Assembly (NCBI GenBank): GCA_002150815.3
Contig: NDFF03000389.1
Coordinates: 25,262-89,261 of the forward strand
Source: Grammothele lineata
Lineage: Eukaryota; Basidiomycota; Agaricomycetes; Polyporales; Polyporaceae
Direction: 5' to 3'
DNA length: 64,000 bases
The notes under the pieces were generated by a model. It worked only from the letters and a program-made list of their open reading frames with translations, ran no database searches and was not told the DNA's origin. Positions 43,235 to 54,128 of this stretch are shown here, in pieces (position 1 is the first letter of the stretch; each line of letters begins with the position of its first letter). A program made the position numbers and the translations under genes.

Positions 43235-45715
43235 GGTAGAGAAGTGAGGGAGGTTATCGGGCAATCGGCGCGCGGAGTAACCCGCTCTGTTGAAAGCGCC
43301 GAAGTGTCTTGCGGCGCCTTTCAGCCACGCCTTGTCTTTGCACCACAACTTTTTTCGTCCTTGTCTTCTTTGTACAGTGGCTTGAAAGACTTGCCTGTTG
43401 CGTAGCCTTGCATCCTTATTACATCTTCATTTCGTGGAATCAAAGTATTACTTCGCTGTCGTAACCAAGTCGTAACGCATCTTCAAGTCAGTTCTCAAAG
43501 ACGCCCCTTCAAGCTCAGAGATCCTGTTTGTCGCACGGTCTCCTCAGCCATGACAAAAATTGCTGAACTCTCCCATTAATTGAGCGTGCCCAGTGTTCAA
43601 AAATACAAGCCAACGTGGATGATCACAGCTGTCTCACCTATGTATTCGGCGTTCAGCATTATTGGCGCCCAGTGCATCCGTCTAACCTCAATTTTGTACT
43701 CGCCTGCGACGCGGCGTCACCCGTTAAGCCGCATCCCCAGGTCTCTCTCACTTTGATCTCCAGCAGCTTCCTCATGGCTTCAGTCGTTGAAACAGTGTAA
43801 CTGCTGCGTCCCCTCGAAAACAGGGCGGGTGCACCGTCAGCAAGCAGCGCGCTGCGAAGCCCCTGGTCACAGTTGAGATCCTGCTGGCGAGTACATCATC
43901 GTCTAACTGCGAACCGTACAGCCCATCCTTCATATCTTGTCCGGACGTGGACTGCCGGTCGCGCGTGATTTCTCGGGCCTGGGCGGGCAGCGTGCCGATA
44001 GAGCCGGTCGAGCTGCCAGATAGCCTGGGCAGTCCTTGGGCACATCGAGCTTGTCCGCGAATGCGACGGGGTGGGCGTCATCAGCGTCCCGGCGAAAGGG
44101 TGGAGTGGTCTTGTATGCCTGGCCTTTCATCATGGGGCTCAGACAGGAGGGGGTCAACACAGAGAGATTTGTTGATCGAGGCAGCGGCAGCAGACAGACT
44201 TCATGATCTTGCGATGGGCGAGCGTCTATGGTGACGAGGATCCGGAGGTTAATCGGTTTTCATATGAGCTCAACAAAATTGAAGATGCACGGGTGGGCTT
44301 ACGGGTGAGGATCAAGACTTTCCCATGGACAGCATCACACATAAACGAGAGCAGCGTATTACACTCAGTACCTAGATAACAAACCTCATCCCAGTTTGAC
44401 CTGTGCACCATGTGTTAAGCGTCATATTAAGACGAAGACGCGCCAGTCTACGCAATAGCATCTAAAGAGGCCGAGAGCCAGTGCCACTATGATGTCATAG
44501 ATGATGGCATACGCGCTTTGATGAGCAATCATTGTCGCTGCTCGGTTCAAGGAGCAGCCGAGTAGGCCAGCCGAGACCTACGGGCCGGAGGGAAACCGGA
44601 ACGGCTCTTGCCGCCCCGGCCGCCCCAGGTGCTGGCTCGGGCCGAGGCGGTATCGGCGCTTCTGGACAGTACAAATAAAAGTCAAGACTCTCCAATGGGC
44701 GCGCGGCGCGCGGACGCAAATCGTGTGGCGCAGGACGCGAGAAGACAGTGGCGGCGGGCGGGAAGGGTGCAAGGACTCAGACGGATGGGGGCGCGACGTG
44801 GCATAGGTGCGGGTGAGCAGGTGAGTACATGATTAGTAGCCTTAAGACGTGAGAGGAGCACACGGCCCGGAGCAGCGAAGGCGTATCGCGACGTCGCAGG
44901 GCTGAGGGCGCGGGGCGCGGGACCAAGAACTCGGGCGCGCGGGACGCAAGGGCGAGGCTCAACGGGATTTCACATGCAGGAACCAAGTATATTCCTGGAG
45001 GTTCGCGTTCCCCAGCGATGTGGCTTGGGGCACCCAGCAAAACGTCGTTTTTTTCGAGGGCGAGGGAAACTACTGTACGTGACAGGAAAACGAAGGAAGA
45101 AACTACACACACAGGGTGGGTGGGAGGCTAGCTCGAAATCGAAATGATGCACGAGCGCCTGGCAGCAGCTCGGGAGAGTTTGTCAGTGAGGGAGCAGCGC
45201 ACAGGGGACGAAATCGCTCACCTGGCAGCAGCCCGAGAGAGTTTAGGAGAGCAAGGACGCTCCGTCCTCAATTCACGTTGCCCGGCGAGGAGCCCTCGGC
45301 GGAAGTCAGGTGACGTGTCCGTGTGCGCGCGAGCGACGACAGACAGGGGTCGCAGCCGAAGAGCAAGAGCAAGACGCGTCCCGGTGAGCGCGTCATTGTC
45401 CAGACGTCCAAGCCTGAGGCCGCCCGCCGAAGCGGTGGAGCATGTGCACGGACACAGCTCTGCATCGGGCCCCGTGAATGCGCGCGCGGGCGCGGCACGC
45501 TGGATTTGTTCTCTCGCGTCATCGATTCGACTGGCGAAAACTTCCTTTAAACCGCGACATATCGTTGTGTAATCGACTATCGAGCCATGTACTAGCTGCG
45601 ATTCGATACAAATTCGGCGAATAAATTTCTACGATATCTATGCAAGAAAACTCAAGATAGTACACAGCCAAACGAGTCGATATGGAGCGCTCTTCGACTT
45701 GTTCGCTGTCTGCCC
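43235..45715. other. no gene recognised
   Basis: GC-rich short frames only. Two copies of CTGGCAGCAGC..GAGAGTTT (about 45159 and 45221) make a small direct repeat inside a plus-strand frame (45144-45572) that I do not consider supported. Confidence 0.45.
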
Positions 45716-45729
45716 ATAGGTCTTCGTGA

Positions 45730-46300
45730 GTATGCTGTGCGCGCGAGAGCTATTAGTCGGGCTGACCACCAATCTGGAGCTTCTTCTGGCAGCGCTCCAA
45801 TACCCATATTAAGTCGTCGAGTTGGAGTTAATGAACAGCATACTGTGTAGCAGAATGAATAGCTCCGTCGAGGATGCATCAGGAGCTTGACATTGTGCTT
45901 GCAGCGGCTGTGTCCGCATGCCAAGGACCGACTCACGCGCTATTGAGAACGGATGGAAGGCGACCATCCTAGAACACGTCAACATTAACATAAACTGTGT
46001 ATTCTCAGATTAGGTATCGTACATGCCTCTTGACAAAATGATAAACGTCGCGCAGCTCTTCGTCCGAGCCGTCCTTGTCGCTGCGCAGCAGTCCGAGATG
46101 GTGCTGCAACTTTCCCGAGCTGGGCGTGATCGCAAGGCCGCGCGCGAACCAGTGTTTTGCACGCAACCTGTCGCCAACGTTTCTTGTCTGGGTCGAGCTC
46201 CATTCACGGCTGGCCGCATCCTGGCCAACGCTAGGGATGTTCAACCGACTCATGGAATCGGAGTATCGCCGCCGTGCCTGCCACGGCCTCGGCATCTATG
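45730..46300 (-). pseudogene. Est1/SMG7-like fragment, decayed
   Basis: The minus strand encodes, at about 46180-46010, VGDRLRAKHWFARGLAITPS and KLQHHLGLLRSDKDGSDEEL, then VYHFVK. This resembles the tetratricopeptide-like region of Agaricomycete Est1/EBS1/SMG7-family proteins, which act in telomere maintenance and nonsense-mediated decay. After a gap that looks like an intron with a damaged donor (GCATGT..TTCTAG), it continues VAFHPFSIARESVL and STELFILLHSMLFINSN (about 45990-45835). The next family-like words (LDDLIWVLERCQKKLQIGG) are in another frame, implying a one-base deletion near 45825. Both flanks lack the rest of the protein, so this is a truncated relic rather than a working gene. 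Confidence 0.6.
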
Positions 46301-49300
46301 GGGATCTCAGCTTTGGACGATTGCGGACTGTCATCAATGTGTACGGGCGTGGGCGAGACTGCGGCGGAAGGTGGCAAGTCGGTTGCAGGCGGGTTGGAAT
46401 TGTGGACGTGGTGAGGATGGTGGTGGTGGTATCATTGGCCCGGGGTGCCCTCGAGAACTTCTAACGGCCATCCGGTAATGCGACAGATCACTGAGTGTCT
46501 CCATCAGAACGCTCCGCGATATTGCACGAAATTGCGTTCCTCAATCAGCCCGCCGTAGAGCACATACGCGCAGCTGAGGAATTGCTACTTTTGATCATTA
46601 CTAGTACTAGGCTGCAGGCGTGCATTCATCGAACACTCACCTGAAGGTAGTCGAGCAATACATGTGAGCTCGTTGGAGGGCGCGCTACATGCTGAACAAG
46701 TTGCGACTCAGGTAGGTAGAAGGCGTGCGACCGAAGTCAAATGATGAGGCTGTACTTCTGAGGGATGTTCTTGAGTGACGCAGGCACCGTACCACGGCGC
46801 CATCGTCAGGGCGAGCAATTGGGACGACAAAGTTAAGCCCGGGCTAGATGCATGCATGTGTAGATTAAGTACTGACTACCGCGCGGGAGGACCATACCAC
46901 AGCCTTCTCAGGCTGATAGCCTGTATCAAGTACTGCATAATCGTCAAGAGGACCGCGGTTGATTAACGATTGCTGGGATGTAGGGGTACTTATTGGATGA
47001 GGACAACGTGTCGCGGTCGTGGACGTCACGCTCAGCATAAGCTCAGCACTACGTATGAAAACGGCAGCTAGCGCTGTACAACAATCGGAGTCGGGGACTG
47101 GCGCTTGCCGCCGCTACGATCTACTTATTTCCGAAGTACGCGGGCGTGGCCTCGATTCCACAGATATTGTACACAGGCCGATCATATGTGCTTTATCTAG
47201 TAATGTTTCTTCTGTGCCCACTGCCGACCGTTTTGTGCTGACCATACGTGCAGCTCAGCGATTTCTGCGCAGGTAGGCTCGCGAACGCATGAGTGGTACC
47301 ACCGCGCGTGCAGACCGTGCGCCAGCTCACGGCGAGCGCTTCGGGAAGTTCAGGCTGCCACCCGTGGTCTTTCGTCATCATTACCCCGCTCAACACAAGC
47401 CCCCAACGTCTTCCAAACCAATTTATACGGCCTATAAAGGTACATTATAGCCTGAATACGCAGTTTTATATAGGCTCACATCTCTCAGACCTAACGTAAA
47501 ACTCATTCCAGGTCGGACTTTCGCAGACGCCGGGAACTTGGACGCGCAGTTGTTAAGCGCTGCGTAGCTTGGAGGTCTCGATGGCACGCTAGACAAACGC
47601 GGCCCGCACTGCCCTGCCCGTCCGGTTCTCCATGGGCAAGTTCCTGCGCTCTGGGCATATCTCTGGACCACGCAGGGGTACGTCACCTATAGTGACGGTC
47701 GGGTACTCTGTGCAGTGCCAAAGAGCACGCCCTCCACTGCGCTGCCCGTACTCGTCACCTTCCTGATATCCCCCAGCTCCGAGTCGTATAGGAGGGCAAC
47801 ACAGATTTCCATTGAATGTTTGTTACAAAAAACCAGATACCTAGTGCTCACGCCGCTCACTCGACGCTACCGCCAGCAATTGTGCGTACACCCAGGATCC
47901 AAAAATGATCTCCACGAGGGCTTTGGCTGTGGGCGGCACGGGGCGCACGGCATATCACACGTCTGCGAAACCTAGCATTTGAGTGGGGGACAACCAGTCC
48001 TAGTGATGCACGACAGCTCCGAGCCTTCCCCGGGCACTCTTGCTACACGGATAGCACGAGCATGCTCTGTATTTGCTGCGAGCCACTCTTCAGCTTGGCT
48101 GCGCGTTGTCCTTCGGTGACGATCGTGTCGATTAGCGAGACTCTAGGTTCTCGCGTATGCTCGTTGAACGAGAGCGTGGTCAGCGTGAAACTGGATAAAA
48201 GAGCTAGATAAGATTAAGCCTGGGTGAATATCATCAGCCCAGCATCAGAGGAGGAAGCAGTACTGAATCGATGACGACGGGTGCCGGTGTGCAGGGGGTG
48301 ACCGCGATCATAGATCCGTCCCTCCTCCTCCGGAGTCGGGGAAGGTTGTATTGTTGCAGCAAGGCGAGGCGCGATATCCCGCACAGCTCAAAGCCGCTCT
48401 CAAGAATTTCTTGATGGAGACCAAGGACTGGGTTTCGATTGCGTAGACGTGACCTACGCCACGACGCTCTTCATCCAAGGCGAGATCCGAGTTGCAGCTC
48501 GCAGTAGTGGGACTCTCCCAGCTAGCGTGATTGGAGAACATGGGCCCACTATGACGAGGACTGCCCCTAGATGGCAAGACAGACGAGATGTTCGTGGCCC
48601 AAACATGCAGCCTGAGCAGAGAAGAGGTCCGTTTCGAAATCTGGCGTAATATCCTGGATACCGGTGACACGTGTCAGTCGACATGGCCGTCATTCGTGAT
48701 ATATACGCAGGGAAACGCTCACCTATGCTATAGCCTCGACCAGTCTTTCCCTCGCCGGGGTCCCCCACACTCATCCCGGTTCGCAACCTAACAACTCTCT
48801 CGTGGTCGAGTTGCTCAACCCCGGGCCAACAAGGAGTTCGAGCGTTGAGGCGTGCTCCAGGTGCCTAACTATAACCAACGTTTTCCAGGCTCTGCTTACC
48901 CGACGAGACGTGCCAAGTGCGGAGGCAGGGAACGCGTCCGTAACTTGGAAGCGGAGCGTGCGATCGAGCGCGTGAACGGAGGCGGTCACCTTCAGCAGTG
49001 CATATGAGTCGGAATGGAAGATGTTAATGTATGCTCGGTAGAACTTACGTGTCTTCGCGATGAAAAGCGTTGGTTAGCACAGCATCGTCACGGAATCTGA
49101 ACATTAGTCGTATGAGTTCTACACGTACGGACGTGCGACTGTGCTGAGAAGACTTACAGAACGTGTAGCACCTGTTGCCCTTTAACTCTTACACCATATC
49201 GACACTCTCTATCTTCAGCTGCACGCTTCACTATTGAGAAGGGGGATGAGACAGGGAACATGGAGGATGCATCGGAGGAGCTTACGAACACACTTACGTG

Positions 49301-50289
49301 GTAGTACACAGCTCAAGCGTAGGCTAGCTCTTCCAGCTACTGCTGCCAGTAATACGGATATGTACTCCACTTCAACGCCATGTCGTATATGCTGAGAGGA
49401 CCATAGTGTACAATCTTCTGGAGGTTGACCTCGACTTTACGGGGAAGAAAACGAAAGAAGCCAGCTATATATCCTACGTATTAGTCGGAGAGGATCGAGA
49501 GCGGAATGGGACGCGACTTACATTAAACGCTCTCCCGATCAGGTCTACTGATGAGCGTCCAGACATCCTAATGGTGCAACGAGGGAGACCATATAGTATA
49601 TGGAGAATGGGATCCTGGGTAGCCCGGCGCGGGAACGAAGGAAGGGCGATCATTGTCAGCAACTGCTGAGGGTTGTAGCGACAAAGCTCTGGAAAACAGT
49701 GTTAAGACACAATCTATGGGAAGATATGAAGTCAGATACATACTTCTGGTCACGGTGGGATATCCTGCGTTTGGCGCGTAGTATGATGTGCGAGCGGGCG
49801 GCGACTCCGGCGTCGAACTTGCTGAAGACTGACCGCCGGCAATATGAAAACCAAGAAACAAGGGGTTGATGAGGCAAGGAAATCACAAAGCACAAGGATG
49901 TAGAGGCGTACGAGTCAGAGAGGAGTTATGGAACGGCCTAGAGGCACAAGAGAGCGAGCGAAAATAAGAGCTCACTGAGCAGTGAGTGCGCAGTTTCAAA
50001 ATTTGTGCAGAGCGCAGCCGTCGCGTGAGCCCGGGGCAGGGGCGCTCGCCACCGGGCCGGTGTCGGAGCGGCTCGGGACCGCGCAGTCGCGATCCCCGTC
50101 CGCCGTCTCCATTGAACTCCGAGTCCTCCCGTCCGATTCGTCTACGCTGTCATCTTACTACCTGCCACACACACCCTATCTAGCTGCTTTCCTGTCACGC
50201 CATACGTCAGAATGAGGCTGTTTTGATCCAGGAATCCTGCACTGGCCACACCACCTGGCCTGCTCGACTAGCTACTAGTATTGCAGACG
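46301..50289. other. no gene recognised
   Basis: About 4 kb with many short frames on both strands but no splice-consistent chain, no tRNA and no long repeat that I could see. Confidence 0.45.
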
Positions 50290-52740
50290 TCGTGTCTTGG
50301 CACCGCGCGCGGCTCCCGGGGCTTGAGAGGAGCGAATGGGTGAGGGTCTTGGTACGCCGTACGTCATTCCATCCCATTTTATGCATCATGCCTGACCGGT
50401 GTTGGCCTTCAGCGTCTGCTTTTGCGTCCGACGCCGCCGTGCCAGCGGTCATCCCCCCGCGTTCACCCTGCTCTCGTCCAGCTTCGCTTGTTCATCTACT
50501 CCTGTTTTGGCTGCAAGACTTCGAGTGTCACTTCCTCCCCGTTTCGCACAACACCTAGCCAAACCCAACGTCTAGCAACTCGTCTACCGCATCTGGCATA
50601 GCACGGTCTTAGCATATGAACGAGCTACATTCAAGGCTCGAACGTCCATAGTCCTCCGTCACTCCAAGACTCCCATCAGCAGAGACACAGTCTCTGTCTC
50701 TCCGACTAGAACAGCCTCTCAGAGCTTAGAGCTAGTACCGTGTAAGTCCCCGTTCACTCGCACTTTACCCATGTTGAAACGATTCCCGACGTTCCGGCAT
50801 ACCCTCCACAGCCCCCCCCACAATGCCGACTCCCGCTTCGCGTCCTTCTAGTCTCTGCATCACTCCCCCGTTCATACCTGCTACTCATTTGGCTCATCAG
50901 TACGCTTCTTCCATATTCCGCTATCGCTCCGCGAGTCGTCCGTTCCGCTGACTCTGCCTTTCGCCCTGTCCCCATACAACCCACCCAGCCCACTGAGGAC
51001 AACAAGAAGTTGTGCAACACAAGCGTGGCAGTGCTAGAATCTGGAGGATCGAGATAGATCTTTCGAAAGACTAGGCGAAAGGTACTTGAGGTGCGTCGTC
51101 CTTCTGCTCGCGCTCGTCAAGCGTCTAACTGAGATTCACAGTCTTGTTACGTGTCTCCCACACCCATAGCGAATACATCAATCTGGGACATTCAAAGTCC
51201 CGCATTCACTTTTTTCATTCCCATTCAGCCACGTCTTTACCAACGTCTCCGTCCCCTGCTTCTAGGAGGGAACTCTCTCGACATCCCCGCCTCCTCAGAC
51301 AGCAATGTCTGTGTTCTTGAGCTTCTTACAATCTTCAAGCCAACGCTGTCGTGGCACTTGGACGAGTCGCGGCGGCCATTCGAACGGGCGCATTCTCATG
51401 CTATGTCGGATCATCCTCCAGTGCACGTCTACTGGTTGGATCGAGATCCTTCAAAGCGTGGAAGCTGGCCATGAGTACGGTGAGTTCTCAACTGTCCCAT
51501 GTACCTCGCTTCAGTGCCACTAAACCGGCCTTTCTGTATCTCCCCTAAACGCTCTTCGTGAAATCCGTCCTCCGTCTTCACCCTACACTTTCACTATCGA
51601 TTTTCCCGTTCCCCGGAGATGACGCCTTCAAATATCACACGCTTTCTCCCTCTCTCTTTAACATATCCAACGATGTATTCCGTCAACACCACGATCAGTG
51701 GAGTCACTCTCACCCCCAACGTCCCTTGCCTTTGAGGTCGTCCAGTGGACACTCTGGGTCAGATTCCCGCGTTGCATGTACATACGACATTCCCCGCTGG
51801 CCGGGCAAACAGATCTCGCCCAAGCTCGCGCGTCCGTACGCCTCGCCTTCGACCCGCGGGAGGTGTCTCCCCGCGATTATCTCAATGCACGGTTTCTCTG
51901 GTATGTGCACTTAAATGACGGCGTCGACTCTGATCTCCTGGTTGATCTGCTCGAAGCTAGGTACGTCTCGGTCATGATCACGTCGTGCGTCTCTGCGAGA
52001 CCCAGCTCACACGCCATACTTTCCTAGCGCATCTGCACGCCTTAAAGAAGTCTGGGATCTCATGCAACCCCGACGTGCTCTCCAAAACGTGCGGCAGCAC
52101 GGTAGGCGTACGATGTTGCAGGAAGCACACTCGGCATGCGCTCCCAGGTTCGTGCAGCTATCGCGCACGCGCTCCTGCGAAAGCTGATGGAGCGCCAGAT
52201 TCCGCAGCTGTTATATGGGATGAATATGTCCCTTGCGAAGTGAGACCGCTCACGCGGATATGCAGCTGCTTCGCCAACGTTTGCACACTGTGGACCTGAG
52301 GCGTCACATGAGCGACTACTGAAGAGTGTCGTCGATCAACGGCCTTTGGGTTCCGCAACCCGGCGTGGCGGGAAGGGATCGGTAACGAGAGCTGGACGCG
52401 AACGTCTCGCTTTAGGCAGCGTACCATGCAGGTCGAAATGGACGGTGTAGTTGTAGGAACAGATTCGGTACACAGGATTCGGTAGCTCAGCATGCGAGAC
52501 TGTCAGTCGGCCAGTTGCGGAATCAAGTCACTTATGCCGTATCGCTGACTATTGTTGAACCTAGCTCGCGCATAGAATAGACGAATACATCACTCTTGAG
52601 GCAGTCTGTCCACCCCAACCTCCTTGACGGCCACCTAAAGTACTTGTTCTTCGCAAAAATCGTCAGAATCATCCATCGGAGGAGCATCTCCAGACCATTA
52701 CATTCACATTTATCTACTACATCCTCGGGAGTCTTATCGT
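50290..52740 (+). repeat. copy D, the best-preserved member of the four-copy repeat family
   Basis: This is the longest copy and the reference for the others. Intron-like blocks begin GTAAGTCCCCGTTCACTC (50742), GTGCGTCGTCCTTC (about 51091) and GTGAGTTCTCAACTG (about 51480). Coding-like blocks give TEDNKKLCNTSVAVLESGG (about 50992-51050), VVALGRVAAAIRTGAFSCY (about 51345-51400), FEVVQWTLWVRFPRCMYI with FDPREVSPRDYLNARFLW and YVHLNDGVDSDLLVDLLEAR (about 51727-51960), and RAAIAHALLRKLMERQIPQL (about 52146-52205). At least one block contains a stop (TAG after GGSR, about 51053), so this copy also seems inactive. No known domain is evident. It may be a decayed gene family or a mobile element carrying introns. 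Confidence 0.6.
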
Positions 52741-53696
52741 CCTATGCATACACAGTACACTCAGCCCAAACCCGCTCCGTGATCCTCTGCGCCAAGGAGC
52801 GCCAGACCGGCTCGCACCACGCTGAGAGCTCTGCTTTAGACGCAGATAGACACGTTTTGCACTACACGAAATGAACCGCGCCGGGAGCTGATCCGAAATG
52901 CGACCCTAGTGAAGGGATCCGATTGAGATCCCACCCCGCCCAGTCATGGTCAACGTTGAAATGCCGCACATGGAAATCGAAAGTCGAAGAGACGCACCAG
53001 CCGCCGGTGAGACTTGGGGCGGAACCATGCGCGACGAGGAGAACGTCGAATGACGTGATGGCAATTGACCTCAGAGTTCCTGAGCCATCATTTGGGAGAG
53101 TCCCTGCGGATTCTGCGCACGCAATTATGGGCATCTGCATAAGGGGGAGACGTCGGCTCTATGAGCTACGAACGAACGAAGGTGTTTTTAAGGGGAGTTG
53201 GGTGACAGGGTCCACATACCTTTGTGCCTCCGGTCTTCCTCTGGACATTCACAGTCATGTCCGCCAGGCCAGTCTACCACAGCCGCAACCGATACGTTCA
53301 CACACAGACGGACTACAAATCCATCCGTGGGGCGCCTGGCCTCGTATCCAGCATCCGATCCTAGCTAGTTCAGCCTTCATTGACCTCCGGATGAGTGTGA
53401 CCCTCATCCTGCTCGAGATCAGGGCTAATGACGTCCTATGAAGACCAATGGAGGGATGTCCTTGAGTGAGACATGATTAGGAATACGAGGGATCGCACGA
53501 TGTAGCGTTGCGAACTCACCGATGTACGCGAGAACGACAACTACACGCTTGTGTGTTGCTTGATCCGAGCAAAAAGAACGCGCGTATGTGATGGATTGTC
53601 TTCAACTATGACGATGAACCGGCGATGCCGAGCTTCAAACGACACTGGCAGCGCGAGGGCGCGTGACGGCGGGAAGGAATACACGTCGTCGAAGAG

Positions 53697-53720
53697 GTGT
53701 ACAATCTGAACGGTATAATA
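53697..53720 (-). repeat. solo terminal-inverted-repeat end
   Basis: GTACAATCTGAACGGTATA matches the right end of the 27330-28549 element (GACAATCTGAACGGTATA). No matching left end was found nearby, so this is a solo end or a truncated copy. Confidence 0.5.
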
Positions 53721-53899
53721 AATAGACATAAATACGCACATGACTTTGTTGAATTATGATGACCTACTTACGATGACGCGATTAAGGCACAAAGGGTGAC
53801 ACAGTCACGCGTACTCGTACACTGGCTGCGGCGGACTGAAGGGGGCAGGGGACGACATAGCAGACTAACTAGCAGCGGGAGACGGAGGTGGAGGTAAGG

Positions 53900-54029
53900 A
53901 CTGGTCTCGTACCCAGCCGTGCGGTAATGCAGAACCCAGTGCACTATGCTGGTAGAGAAATGGAGACCGCGTGCGCTCTATGGCGTCGCCCCTGTCCTCG
54001 TCCTTACTGGTCTCGTACCCAGCCGTGCG
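53900..54029 (+). repeat. 24-bp exact direct repeat, 106-bp period
   Basis: ACTGGTCTCGTACCCAGCCG followed by TGCG occurs at 53900-53923 and again at 54006-54029. The second copy abuts the hairpin at 54030. Confidence 0.85.
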
Positions 54030-54088
54030 ACTTTGTAGCCGCACCCCACCACCGCGCTAAGTCGAACTTAGGGGTGCGGCTACAAAGT
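54030..54088. repeat. perfect 18-bp inverted repeat (hairpin) with nested inner hairpin
   Basis: ACTTTGTAGCCGCACCCC (54030-54047) is followed after 23 bases by its exact reverse complement at 54071-54088. Inside the loop CTAAGT/ACTTAG forms a second stem around CGA. It lies about 40 bp upstream of the first possible start codon of the DUF6589 gene. It could be a tiny foldback element or a transcription-related structure. Confidence 0.85.
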
Positions 54089-54128
54089 TTGTGTGCTTGC
54101 TACTCGACATTCTATCAGCCCCATCCGC

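Noticed and set aside
45144..45572. 142-codon Arg/Ala/Ser-rich frame
   Set aside because: Open in a GC-rich tract with a small direct repeat; no domain or splice context.
52923..53441. 172-codon plus-strand frame
   Set aside because: Composition is unremarkable, no recognisable motif, and the minus strand is also partly open; not enough to call a gene.
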